DNA of 64,000 nt from contig OY992541.1 of the NCBI GenBank assembly GCA_963921195.1, positions 15,992,012 to 16,056,011 of the forward strand, given 5' to 3'. The stretch's first letter is position 1. The number at the start of each line of letters is the position of its first letter. The position numbers were made by a program, and so were the translations under genes. The notes beneath the pieces were generated by a model, which saw only the letters and a list, made by a program, of their open reading frames with translations, was not told the DNA's origin and ran no database searches. Shown piece by piece: positions 44,107-54,384 of the stretch. This DNA is from Pegoplata infirma (Eukaryota > Arthropoda > Insecta > Diptera > Anthomyiidae).

Positions 44107-44451
44107 CAGTGTTACCATATATTTTTTGGAAAAATCTTATTTTTTCTGAAAAAAAATCTTTTTTTTGTAAAAAAAAACTTTTTTTTTGAAAAAAGTATTA
44201 AAATCATTTTAAAAAATCCCAAATTGTATTTTAAATTCAATTTTAACATAAAAAACAAGTTAAAGTATAGCGTAGAATGAAAAAATAATATTAAATATAT
44301 AAATAATATATATTTCTGAGGTAATTTGAGCTTATTTAGAAATTAAATTTTTGTTTTTACCTTTCCAAAAATCTTTTTTTCAGAAAAAAAATCTTTTTAG
44401 CACCTCAAAAAACTTGCAAAAAAAGATAAATCTTGATATATGGCAACACTG
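44107..44451. mobile_element. 345-bp hAT MITE, 8-bp TSD
   Basis: GGTGTGAT is duplicated at 44099-44106 and 44452-44459. Ends CAGTGTTACCATATAT and ATATATGGCAACACTG are inverted with one mismatch. The interior is A/T homopolymer-rich with AAAATCTT/AAGATTTT repeats. Confidence 0.92.
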
Positions 44452-44655
44452 GGTGTGATTTACCATTGCGTTAATGTGTATGCAAGCACAAATACGTTCT
44501 CTGATTCGTACTTCAAATTAAAATTCCAATTTGTTTAAATTAGCTTACTCCTCAAAAATACATTTAGTTTTATGTAATTGGTTATATATTTTAAAAATTA
44601 TTATATAATTTTTAAATATGTGTTGTACCCGAGTAAACAAGTTTTTTTTTTTATA

Positions 44656-46580
44656 TTGATATTATTTCATTTTGGACTCATAGTATTTCATATGCGATAT
44701 TCTTCTTACAATAATTTTTTTTTAAGATTTTGAAATTTTTTCTATTCAATAAAAAATTAAAATAAACGGTATTATATTAAAATAACATTTATCTATATTT
44801 TTTATGTTTTTTTTAATATTAACATTTTTTAAACTTAACATTTATATATATATTTTTTTAAGGTTTTTTAATTATTTGGAAATATAAATAAAAAAATATT
44901 CTCATTGTTTTCTAAAATGTAAAGGGGATAAAAAAAATAAAGATTCTCATTAAGTTTTATTTATTTTTGTATTTTTTTTTTTTAGTTATCCAAAATATTT
45001 AAAGTATTTATTTAACCAGAAATTACGAAAACAAAAAATATATTTCTAAAATTTAAGGAAATTAACTAAAAGTATATACAATTTTATAAAAATTTTTTCT
45101 CTATTAAATTTTTTTCATATTTTAAATGCCAAATGTTTTAAAAGTTTAGAAAAATACTTTGGATTTCTCAAAACTACCGTAATATCAATATATTCGAAAG
45201 TTGTAAAAAAATGTCAATGCTTTTTTTGGCAACAATTTTAATATATATTTGTTTTTTGTATAACTTTTCATTATCTTGAAATATAAAAATTTTGAAATCA
45301 AAGAAATAATTTTCGATTTTTAAAAATGTTTGAGATTTTATTTTTTTCGAAAAAAGAAAAAAAGATTTTCAAAAATTCAAATTTTTTGAATATTCAAAAA
45401 AAATCTGAAATTTTTAGAAAATTAAAAAAAAAAGATTTTCCAAACATTATTGAAAATTAAAAAAAAAAATTTTAAAACTTTTGAAAATTCAAAAAAAAAA
45501 AAATCCTAAATTCAAAAAATTTCTCAAAATAAAAATATTTTGAAATATTTTGAATTGCATTAATTTATTTAACAAAGATAAAGACAATCATATAAAAATG
45601 GAATATTTACATTTTATTTAAAAACACATTTATACTTTTTCGCCTCCAGTGTTGCGTTTTGGGCCTTACAATAATGACATACCAGAACATGGATTTTATG
45701 CAAACAAAAATAAAAAACATAATATTATTAGTATTTGACCCGATCCAGACAATGAAAATTTAATTTACTCACCTTTTGTTTCAACAATTTTCCGATTATA
45801 TCCTGCTATTTTAATAGAATTTCATGTTTTTTTTTTGAATATTCAAAAAATTTGAATTTTTGAAAATCTTTTTTTCTTTTTTCGAAAAAAATAAAATCTC
45901 AAACATTTTTAAAAATCGAAAATTATTTCTTTGATTTCAAAATTTTTATATTTCAAGATAATGAAAAGTTATACAAAAAACAAATATGATATTAAAATTG
46001 TTGCCAAAAAAAGCATTGACATTTTTTTACAACTTTCGAATATATTGATATTACGGTAGTTTTGAGAAATCCAAAGTATTTTTCTAAACTTTTAAAACAT
46101 TTGGCATTTAAAATATGAAAAAAATTTAATAGAGAAAAAATTTTTATAAAATTGTATATACTTTTAGTTAATTTCCTTAAATTTTAGAAATATATTTTTT
46201 GTTTTCGTAATTTCTGGTTAAATAAATACTTTAAATATTTTGGATAACTAAAAAAAAAAAATACAAAAATAAATAAAACTTAATGAGAATCTTTATTTTT
46301 TTTATCCCCTTTACATTTTAGAAAACAATGAGAATATTTTTTTATTTATATTTCCAAATAATTAAAAAACCTTAAAAAAATATATATATAAATGTTAAGT
46401 TTAAAAAATGTTAATATTAAAAAAAAAACATAAAAAATATAGATAAATGTTATTTTAATATAATACCGTTTATTTTAATTTTTTATTGAATAGAAAAAAT
46501 TTCAAAATCTTAAAAAAAAATTATTGTAAGAAGAATATTGCATATGAAATACTATGAGTCCAAAATGAAATAATATCATT
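44656..46580. repeat. central inverted repeat (about 0.9-kb arms)
   Basis: 44656-45560 recurs inverted at about 45830-46580 (landmarks TTTTGGACTCATAGTATTTC, ACATTTTAGAAAACAATGAG, ATCCAAAGTATTTTTCTAAA). The loop is around 45560-45830. It starts exactly where the long TIR arms end, so the element's centre is itself palindromic. Confidence 0.88.
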
Positions 46581-47490
46581 TTCATCTTGTATACTTACAA
46601 ACTTTTGTTAGGTAAAATTATTTTTACTTTATCAAAAAAATAAAAAAACTCTAAAGTAGTAGTTCAATATAATATCATTCGGTTTTTTAATATGGTCATT
46701 TCTTGATTAGAAAACTGTTTTGTATTTAAAAAAACAATTGTAAGAAAAACACAAAGCATATGAAATATTATGTGTCCAAAATGAATAAAATAATTTTCTT
46801 CTATAAAATATCAACTGTATAACTGTATTCTTACTTAAGTATAATCATTTTTACTTTATTAAAAAAATCTATATTGAGTAGTTTAATATACATAATATCA
46901 TTCGACGTCTTTTTAATATTTGGAGTTATTAGTAAACAGAAAAGATTTCTAGACTTTAACAATTTATTGAAGGAAGACTCTTATACCCTATTCACACTTA
47001 CAGTTTTAAACCGTTTTTAGCAATTTTTTTTTAGCATTTTCTGTCAATATACTGTAATAGAATAGAGAAAGTGCTAAAAATATTGCTGCTTAAAACGATT
47101 TAAAACTGTACGTGTGAATTAGGGTATTACTTACAATGTTAAGTAAAATCATTTTTTCTTTATTAAAAAAAAAACTCTATATTGAGTTTTGGACGTCATT
47201 TCAATATTCGGATTTATTAGTTAATAGAAAAAAATTCTAGACTTTAAAAAATTTATTGTAAAAAGAACACATAGCATGAAATATTATAAGTCCAAAAATA
47301 ATTAAAAATCATTTTCATCTAAATTGTATTCTTAATTACAAACTTTTGTTAAGTAAAATTATTGTTTACTTTATTAAAAAAACTCTAGGTAATATAGAAA
47401 CCATTCGGCATTTTGATGTTTTCATTTCTTATTGAATAAAAAAAATTTCTAGTCTTTAAAATTTTTTTGGTAAGAAGAACTTTGTATTTT
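46490..47490 (+). repeat. roughly 250-bp tandem repeats, about 4 diverged copies
   Basis: Recurring blocks in order are GCATATGAAATATTATG, AGTCCAAAATGA, CTTACAAACTTTTGTTAAGT, AAAAAAACTCTATATTGAG and TTTCTAGACTTTAAAA. The first block matches the end of the central inverted repeat. Copies are considerably diverged, unlike the TIR arms. Confidence 0.65.
46984..47126. mobile_element. 143-bp MITE, TTA duplication
   Basis: Ends TACCCTATTCACAC and the complement of TACCCTAATTCACAC are flanked by TTA on both sides (46981-46983, 47127-47129). It is related to 6290-6430. Confidence 0.7.
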
Positions 47491-47675
47491 TTAATATAAA
47501 TATAACCATTTTTTAATTTTATTTATTTTTTTTTTACATTTTTAATATAAAAATGAAAAACAAATGCGAATATAATACAATTATTTATTTAACACTTTGC
47601 TTATTATTTTTAGACAGTCTATAAAGAGAAACCGTTTCGAAAAGTCCATTATTTAAAATATTTAAGCCAAACAAT

Positions 47676-47963
47676 ATGCTTTCTTCTAAAATAAACAATT
47701 TTTTAAATGAATTCTCTAACAGTATATTCGAGGAACATATTGACAGGATATACAATTTTCTGCAAATGTTGGAAATTCAAAAATTTAATGGAGATATACC
47801 AATACATTCTCAAAATGGAAATCATTTTGAGAGCTGTCCATGGAATGAGGGGGATGATAATCTGGAATGGTGTAGATGCAGATTCTTTGAACGTGAAAAA
47901 GCCTTCATCATCAAGCTAATAAATAAATATTATTTACTATCAACTCGTAATAATAAGCAATAA
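47676..47963 (+). CDS. orphan 95-aa protein in the element's centre
   Basis: An ATG-started frame with balanced composition sits in otherwise extremely AT-rich DNA. The N-terminal half looks helical (FEEHIDRIYNFLQMLEIQKF). The C-terminal half has a compact polar cluster with C54, C66, C68 and H50 (HFESCPWNEGDDNLEWCRC), followed by a basic/hydrophobic helix (REKAFIIKLINKYYLL). The Cys/His cluster could bind a metal. I do not recognise a family. It is the only gene-like frame between the two arms. It is followed by a remnant of the PPP1R15-like locus (47993-48180), so it occupies a position comparable to the arm genes. Confidence 0.5.
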   Translation: MLSSKINNFLNEFSNSIFEEHIDRIYNFLQMLEIQKFNGDIPIHSQNGNHFESCPWNEGDDNLEWCRCRFFEREKAFIIKLINKYYLLSTRNNKQ

Positions 47964-47992
47964 TTTTATAATTGCAAAAAAATATTTTTAAA

Positions 47993-48180
47993 ACATTTCT
48001 AAAATTAAAATTATATATTAAATTATAAATAAAACAAACAAAAATTAAACCGTATGATTCGAGTTTTTATTTTAAATATTACTAAAACTATTTTTTTTTA
48101 TCATCAAATATCCATTTTATTATTCTAATAAATAAACATACTCAATATCTTGAAATGTAAAGTAACCAAAAAAAAAAAAA
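47993..48180 (-). pseudogene. deleted remnant of a third PPP1R15-like locus
   Basis: 47993-48110 resembles 50330-50450 of the right arm (the region 3' of the PPP1R15-like gene, and TTTTTTATCA-CAAATATC from its last codons). 48115-48170 resembles about 50925-50980 (TTCTAATAA...CATACTCAATATCTTGAAA), which lies upstream of that gene. The coding body between them is missing. This indicates an older duplication followed by deletion. The similarity was judged by eye. Confidence 0.5.
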
Positions 48181-48560
48181 ATAAAATTTCCTTATGAAAA
48201 ACAAAAACATATTTCTTTTTTTAAAATATAAAAATTTATTTGTCCTATAATTTGTCCTATCAGAAAAATCATTTCATTAATTTAAAAAAAAATTTTTAAT
48301 TTGATAAAATTATATTAAATTATATATAGTTATATAAAAAAAAAAACTTGTTTACTCGGGTACAACACATATTTAAAAATTATATAATAATTTTTAAAAT
48401 ATATAACCAATTACATAAAACTAAATGTATTTTTGAGGAGTAAGCTAATTTAAACAAATTGGAATTTTAATTTGAAGTACGAATATATACCAAATTTAGT
48501 CAATCTTTAACAAGCAATTAAAGAAGTTTCAAAAAATAATTAAAAACAAAAGGCATAGTA

Positions 48561-48902
48561 ATGGAGAAAATGAATATCGAGTGCAGCGAGTGTTATAAAA
48601 TTCTTAAAGGTCTTTTTAATTTTGAACAACATATAATGATTTGCAACATCAGTTGTGAAAGAGACCTTTTCCCTAAAGAGGAAACTGAAAATAATATAGA
48701 ACCAGGCCAAGAAATGAAATTATCAGAAGATATACCCGAAACTCTAGAAAGTTCTGGAAAAAAAGAAATATTATCAGAAGATATAGAAATACCCGAAACA
48801 CCAGAATCATCACAGGAATTTTTTATCCCTAACAACCAGATGGGAATGCCTGCAGAATATTTTTTTGATTCAGAAGATAATTTACTAGATTTTAAGTTTT
48901 AA
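48561..48902 (+). CDS. zinc-finger/acidic 113-aa protein, right-arm copy
   Basis: The predicted protein is identical to that at 39554-39895, including the C8/C11/H24/C28 finger and the SEDNLLDFKF tail. The upstream DNA (48477-48560) also matches, so the copies probably share regulatory sequence. It is convergent with the right-arm PPP1R15-like gene. Nothing distinguishes one copy as the functional one. Confidence 0.6.
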   Translation: MEKMNIECSECYKILKGLFNFEQHIMICNISCERDLFPKEETENNIEPGQEMKLSEDIPETLESSGKKEILSEDIEIPETPESSQEFFIPNNQMGMPAEYFFDSEDNLLDFKF

Positions 48903-49507
48903 AAACAGTATTTTTATAAAATTTTTAATTGTAAAAAATAATACAATTTTTGCATATCATGTAAAATTATGTTCAACATAAAAAATCTTTGTATACTCTA
49001 TATTATAAAAATAAAATCATCATAATTTTAAGTTCTAAAAAATAATAAAATAAAAAAATATTCAACATGAAAAACCTTTGTTTATTCTATATTATGAAAA
49101 ATAAAATTATCATAATTTTTTTTATTTTAAGATTAAAGAAAAAAAAAAAAAATTCAAATCAAAAAAAAAAATATCATTGTGTTTTACTAACATAAAAAAA
49201 TCTATACCCTATATCATGAAAAATAAAAAAAAAACCCTCTAGAAAAAAAGAAATCTCATAATCAAAAATCTCAATTTTTCATAAATTTAAAAATTTTAAT
49301 CTCTAGCCTTATGTAAATAACAAAATTTTCATCATTTGATATAAAATTATGTTCAAAATAGAAAAAATATCTTTATCATAAAAAAAACAAAAAAAAAAAA
49401 AAATTCAAAATCAAATATCACTCAAATCATTTACTGATGAAAAATTTATTTTAAAATTTTATCAAAAATAAAAAAAAAATACAAAACAACATAATACATT
49501 TCTTATA

Positions 49508-50270
49508 CACTCAAGATAATCACTCTGTTAAATTACAGAGATACTCTGCTGAGCCAGCAGAAAATACCATAGATTTCCAACCAGCAAGATTTTTTGTTAT
49601 TTTACGAAGAAAACTCTGTAAAATGATTTCGATAAAAAAAAAAAAAAACCTGTAAATTTAGAGAATTATCTGTAAAATATTGATAAAAGCGACCAGAATT
49701 TTACTATTTTATTTACTATTTGATTTCTGATCAATTTCCCTTTCCTTAATGTGCAAGTAGCGTTGACAATTGGAAAATGCCACCGAGTAAATTTGCTTGC
49801 TTTAATGCTTCCAAATTGTAAATTTACTTTTTTTATTTTTTGTGAAAATTGCGATGTATTTTACGAGAACCTCCAATTTTAGCCGACATCCTCGTAAAAT
49901 TTACCAGGTTTTATTGTAATTTAAGACGCTTTTTAAAGAGCGGTTGAAATATTTGGGAGTTTTTTGAAGAGTTTTTTATTTAAAAACTGTATTACAGAGC
50001 AATAAGTAAAATTACAGTTGAAATTTAGTATTTTGGTTACGAGAAAATGTATAAAATCTGTATTTTAACAAAAAACTCTGTTTATTATCTGTAAAATAGA
50101 GATTACAAAGTAAAAAGTAAAATTACAGATAACATTTTGTTTTTCGGTTACAAGAAAATACAAAGTATATTCTTAAAACCGGTATTTCGACAGATAACTT
50201 TGTCAAATGTCTGTCGAATTGAGATTACAGTCATTTTACAGAGTTTTTAACAGAGTAATTATTTTGAGTG
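49508..50270. mobile_element. MITE (CACTCAA ends) in right arm
   Basis: This is the mirror copy of 38190-38951, with TATA on both sides and nearly the same sequence, at the same relative site. It was therefore duplicated together with the arm or copied by gene conversion. Confidence 0.8.
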
Positions 50271-50432
50271 TATAAAATTCATAATAATCATTTTACTATA
50301 ATATTGTATAAAAATTATTATTAATAATAAAAAATAAGAAATATTTCTAAAATTAACATTATATTTAAATTATAAATAAAATAAACAAAAAAATAAAACC
50401 GAGTTTTTATTTAAAATAAAATTAAAATAAAT

Positions 50433-50687
50433 TTATTCTTTTTTATCAGCAAATATCATAAACAGTTTTTCATAAATTTTAGTTCGATGTCCCAGCTCTA
50501 ATATAGGGTTTAAAACAACACTGCTTTTTTGTATGCGAAATTTAAAACGTTCATGATCACGAGCATATATTTCCCATTCACCCTTCCGAGCTTTTCTGTA
50601 AGCAAAATCCCATACATACATATGATGTATGGTAGGTTTAGGATTGAATCGTATTCTTTTTTCTTCCATACTCACATCTAATAGCAT
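50433..50687 (-). CDS. PPP1R15-like: PPP1R15/GADD34-like PP1-targeting protein, right-arm copy
   Basis: The 84-aa product is identical to the left-arm copy, with the R11-I-R-F14 docking motif, W26, the GEWE...ARDxxRFxxRI signature and the C-terminal H67-R68. Preservation of an identical frame in both arms could reflect selection or simply recent homogenisation. An element-borne PP1-eIF2alpha regulator would counter translational arrest by PERK-, GCN2- or PKR-type kinases; this is inference from the family. Confidence 0.82.
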   Translation of the reverse strand: MLLDVSMEEKRIRFNPKPTIHHMYVWDFAYRKARKGEWEIYARDHERFKFRIQKSSVVLNPILELGHRTKIYEKLFMIFADKKE

Positions 50688-51214
50688 TTTCTAGTAAAAA
50701 CTTATTATATTCTTAGCTGATGATGTTTAAAATTATGATTATAATGATGATAAGAGACTAAAATTAGTAAATCTCTTTAAACCGGTATATGACTTTTGAA
50801 AAAAATTTCGCTATCGAAATTTCATTCAATGATCAAAAAAAAAATATAATTTATCAAAAAAAAAAAAAATAATAATTTCAAAACAACAAAATATATTTCT
50901 TGTATAAAATTCATATTCATCACTTTATTTTTCAATTCTAATAACTGACCATACTCAATATCTTGAAAAATAAAGTCTACGTTCTACCATACACAAAAAA
51001 AAAAAAATTAAAATAAAATAATATCGCGTTACATGAAATATTTTGCATGTATAGCAATTTGCACTTTTTTAAAATACTCGTGCATGGTGAAGTAATACAC
51101 TAAAAATGTACATGCATTTTTTTTCATAAAAAAGTTTTTAAATATTGGTTTAAACAGATAACTTTCTATGAGTTATGATAACCCAGTACTTTTTTAAATT
51201 TTAAAACTTAATTT

Positions 51215-51660
51215 ATAAAATTTTTCCTAAATTTTTCCAAAATTTTTCCTAATGAAATTTAAAATTTATGATTTTTCCTTATGGGGAAAAATACATGCTC
51301 TTAAAAATTTAAATTTAAAATTTTTCCTAATTTTTCCTAATGAAAAAAATATATGATTTTTCAAAAATTTAAAATTTTTCCTAATTTTTCCAAAATTTTT
51401 CCAAATGAAAAAAAAATATATATATGATTTTTCCTTATGGGAAAAATACATGCTCTTAAAAATTTAAATTAAAAATTTTTCATAATTTTTTTTACTAATG
51501 GAAAAAAAAAATTTTTTTTTTTCCTTATGGGAAAAATACTTGCTCTTTTTAATTCATTTCAAATTTTTATCTCTATGGGAAAATATTTTTACAAAAACAA
51601 AATACATGCTCTTTTTTAGCTCATTTAAAATTTATCCTTATGGGGAAATACATGCTCGGA
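51215..51660. repeat. subterminal hairpin repeats, right arm
   Basis: These are mirror copies of the TTTTTCCTTATGGGAAAAATA-type hairpins of the left arm. They end about 30 bp before the element terminus. Confidence 0.65.
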
Positions 51661-52269
51661 TAAATTTCCAGACCCCGCGCTTTCATCCTACTCACGACCC
51701 TTTGTACTATACTGGACGTTGTCTGCCTATTTCGCAATCACGAAAAAACTGCTGAACCGATTCTCTTGACATTTTCACTACATACAGTGCTAACCAAGTG
51801 CATATGTAGGACATATAAGATCGTTGGAAAAAGGGATCAAAATTGCAACGCCCTGTGTACTATACTGACCACGACTGAACAAAGAGGCGTTAATTACCAC
51901 GCCCCTTTGCTTTATACTGAACGTTACATCTGCCTGTTTTGAAATCATGCAAAAACGGATACGCCGAATCTGTCACTATTGATAGAACTAACAGAGCGGG
52001 AACTGTAGCTTATATGTAGAGCGCGATTCGGCAAAAGGGTATAAAATGTCACCCCCGTTTTTCATATATAAAAAGTTATTTCCTCCTCTTTCGCAAGCAC
52101 ACAAAAACGGCAAAACTGATGTCAATGAAATTTGCAGCACAGATTGTACTAATCGAGGATGCGTCATGGAACTTAAGACTATCACGATTCGATAAAAATG
52201 CGTTAAATGACACGCAATATAAAACAGTTTTTTTCTTAGGGCCAGCAACGCGGACCGGGTATAGCTAGT

Positions 52270-53596
52270 TTACTAATATAAAAAAAAAAATATGAACATC
52301 AAATTTACTAAAGCTACTAACAAAAAAAAAAACGAGCAAATAATACTAATAATTAACAAAAAGAACGAGACAATTAATACAACAACAAAATAAAATCATG
52401 GCGTGCTACCAAACCAATGGCACAAAAAAATCAAAACGCATGAAACTCGATTGTACAATTCCTGGGCGTACAAAAAAAACATATCGTGAACCTATATTCA
52501 AAATATGCCAACACAAATTTAAACAAAATGAGTTTCCGATGGCAAACAGCTCCCCTATGCAATACCCATCTGTGATAAAAATTTCAGAGCAAAAAAATAA
52601 TTTGTTGTCGTTTTACATCAATTTTTGGTTTTCTGCTATCTCAAAGTAGATATTTTTTTGGTGAAAATAAATGCCAACTCCCATTGTAAATTTCCAAAAA
52701 TTTTTCAAAAAATTTTTTGAAAAAAATTATACCTCATATCCCATTGAATTTGCCATCCTGAACACGAATCCGGTAAAGATTTTGATATCTAGTGGCTAGT
52801 TTTCGAGATATTGCCATTTTGAAAATATCGGTAAATAGTGTAACTTTCAAACTATTCATCAGATTTAAACATTATGGGTGGTGCAAATACTGTCAATGAT
52901 AAAAGCTTTCAAAATAGCTAGTTTGGAGTGAGCCTTCTACAATAAAGCGTGAGTTACAGAGTGCCAAAGTTGACCACACAGAAAATAATATCGCAAATTT
53001 TATTTTAATTAAAATGTTATTAGTTTTATAATTTAATTTCAATTAAATTTTTAATTAATATAATTAAATTTTTAACTTTATTTTAATTAACATTTTAATT
53101 GTTTTTAAATTTAATATTAATTAAATATTTAATTTATTTAATTAATTGTTTAATTACATTTTTAGTTTTACTTATTTTTTTTGTTTTGTTTTTCGTGTGT
53201 GTCTGCTGGGTGTTTTTCTCTTGCATTGTTTTACTGATAAAAAAAAATACATAAGTCTAAACAGTTTGTTGATTTTTTTTTTATTTCTCATATAGTTCTT
53301 TGAATTCTCATTTTGTTTATAGTTTTATGTGTATGTATATAAAAGGTTTATAATCAACTTTATAAAATTGTCTAATTGACTATGTCTTTACGGCATAAAT
53401 ATATTTAGTAAAGAAACATTTTTTTAACCCTTTTTATTTAAAAAATGTTTTTTTTAATTATTTATTTTTTAAAAAATGTATTATTTTTAATTAATGTTTT
53501 AATTTATACAATTAAAATTTTAATTGATTTAAATTTTTTTTTTAATTAAATTTTTAATTTATATAATTAAAATTTTAATTATTTTTTTTTTCAAAT
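52270..53596. other. AT-rich DNA, one unrecognised 83-codon frame
   Basis: The frame at 52398-52649 (Lys-rich start, NGTKKSKRMKLDCTIPGRTK) is of normal composition but unrecognised, and may be chance. 52985-53590 consists largely of AATTAAAATTTTAATT variants, probably the inside of a low-complexity MITE. Confidence 0.35.
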
Positions 53597-53903
53597 TGTT
53601 CACGTCATATAAGGGTCAATACTCACTACATGTTATTTTCTGTAAAGGGCTCTTATATGACGTGAACGTTGGCAATTCTCTTACATTGTCATGAAATGTC
53701 ATTTTTTTGTATTTTCCTTTTTTTCCTACTTTTTAAGTTTTTTACTTTCAATTGTGAATTTGTTAGCGCCAATGAAGGCCGATCTTTCTCTTGTAACTTT
53801 ATAAAAAGCGTTTAAAGCTAAAACAAATAAAATAAGTGAATTCTTTTATCAGAAAACGAATAAGAAAAAGGTGTCTTTGTTTATTTTCTGGATATTACGT
53901 GCA
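53597..53903 (+). repeat. probable 5' LTR of a BEL/Pao element
   Basis: It begins TGTTCACGTCATATAAG and ends TTACGTGCA, the expected TG...CA ends. A TATA-like box (CTTTATAAAAAGCG, about 53797) and AATAAA-like signals (about 53826) are in the right order. Position 53905 starts TGGTAGAGCACG, which could be the primer-binding site. The first 70 bp form a hairpin. No second LTR is in the window, so this rests on internal signals and on the gag downstream. Confidence 0.55.
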
Positions 53904-54384
53904 GTGGTAGAGCACGTACGATAAGGCTTCCTTACGGGAACGGGTATACCCAATCAAGGCAAGTTCTTTACAAGAACATTTGGTCATCTTCGAACCGGAT
54001 TCAACAGCAGTAACAACAAGTCGTGTGGAGTGTTTTTAGAAAATTTGTCCGACAGCAATAGTGTTCCTGACAGAGCTGACCCTTAACACTGGATATTAGC
54101 TAAATCGCTGGAAACAAAAAGGTGCGTAAATTTGTCTTCAAAAATAATAAGGAACTGAAACCAATAAATTTGAGACTCATATTAAAAATCAGTTTACTCA
54201 TTTGAACATAAGAGTTTAAAGACAAATCTAGAAACACCGTTAACAAAAAAAAAAAAAATACTGTTAGAATTTTTTTGGAATCTCATTTGCAAATTACAAT
54301 AACTTTTTGTTACTGGAATTAACTGGACAACGTGATTTGATATTTTCGATTTTGTCTCTTCCTCTATTCGTGATCATTTAATAG

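Larger units (their letters stand above)
39980..44503. mobile_element. 4.5-kb hAT-type element splitting the left arm
   Basis: ATTCGTAC is duplicated at 39972-39979 and 44504-44511. Ends are CAGAGAAGGTA and the complement of CAGAGAACGTA. The 8-bp duplication and CAG ends indicate hAT. Within it are a mini-me copy (40702-43250), a foldback (41161-43195) and a 345-bp hAT MITE (44107-44451). No transposase is recognisable. The open frames at 43418-44280 are Lys/Phe-rich and look like translated AT-rich DNA. Confidence 0.88.
36770..51692. mobile_element. Polinton/Maverick-like non-autonomous element with 3.35-kb TIRs and 6-bp TSD
   Basis: CACGAC is duplicated at 36764-36769 and 51693-51698. Closing the gap restores a motif (GTAAAATG...CCCTTTGTA) that the flanking Helitron-like DNA also has at about 36600-36630. 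Ends are AGTAGGATGAAAGCG and its complement (5'-AG...CT-3'). The arms are 36770-39979 plus 44512-44655 (split by a later hAT-type element) and 48338-51692, and are nearly identical. Without the hAT insertion the element is about 10.4 kb. Polintons are known for 6-bp duplications, long TIRs and AG termini. However, no polB, integrase, protease, ATPase or capsid gene is seen, so this is at most a deleted derivative. It carries five small genes: two identical pairs in the arms and one in the centre. Confidence 0.65.
48338..51692 (-). repeat. right TIR arm
   Basis: This arm is uninterrupted and defines the full inverted repeat (about 3355 bp). Its inner 139 bp match 44512-44655, proving that the left arm was split by the hAT-type insertion. 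Confidence 0.95.
34161..52268 (+). mobile_element. Helitron-like element, split by a foldback and a 14.9-kb element
   Basis: The 5' end TCTATATAT (34161) and the 3' end GGACCGGGTATAGCTAG (52252-52268, followed by T) match the TC...CTAG ends and short GC-rich 3' motif of Helitrons/Helentrons. Host-like pieces are 36125-36769 and 51693-52268, which share repeated blocks such as GGCTGGACCGAT and GTGGGCGGAGGGG...GCAAAATCG. Removing the two insertions leaves about 1.2 kb, the size of a non-autonomous Helitron. No Rep/helicase gene. Confidence 0.6.

Noticed and set aside
43418..44280. Several overlapping Lys/Phe-rich frames
   Set aside because: They lie in homopolymer-rich DNA inside a hAT-type element, and none resembles a transposase.
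36770..51692. Palindrome considered as an assembly artefact (inverted duplication of one contig end)
   Set aside because: The unit has a 6-bp target duplication, a motif also found elsewhere in the flanking repeat is restored across the gap, one arm carries a hAT-type insertion the other lacks, and small differences exist between arms. Long reads should still confirm it.
53893..53935. GCAGTGGTAGAGCACG resembling a tRNA A box
   Set aside because: No matching B box at tRNA distance and no cloverleaf; it fits better as the LTR end and start of the retrotransposon leader.
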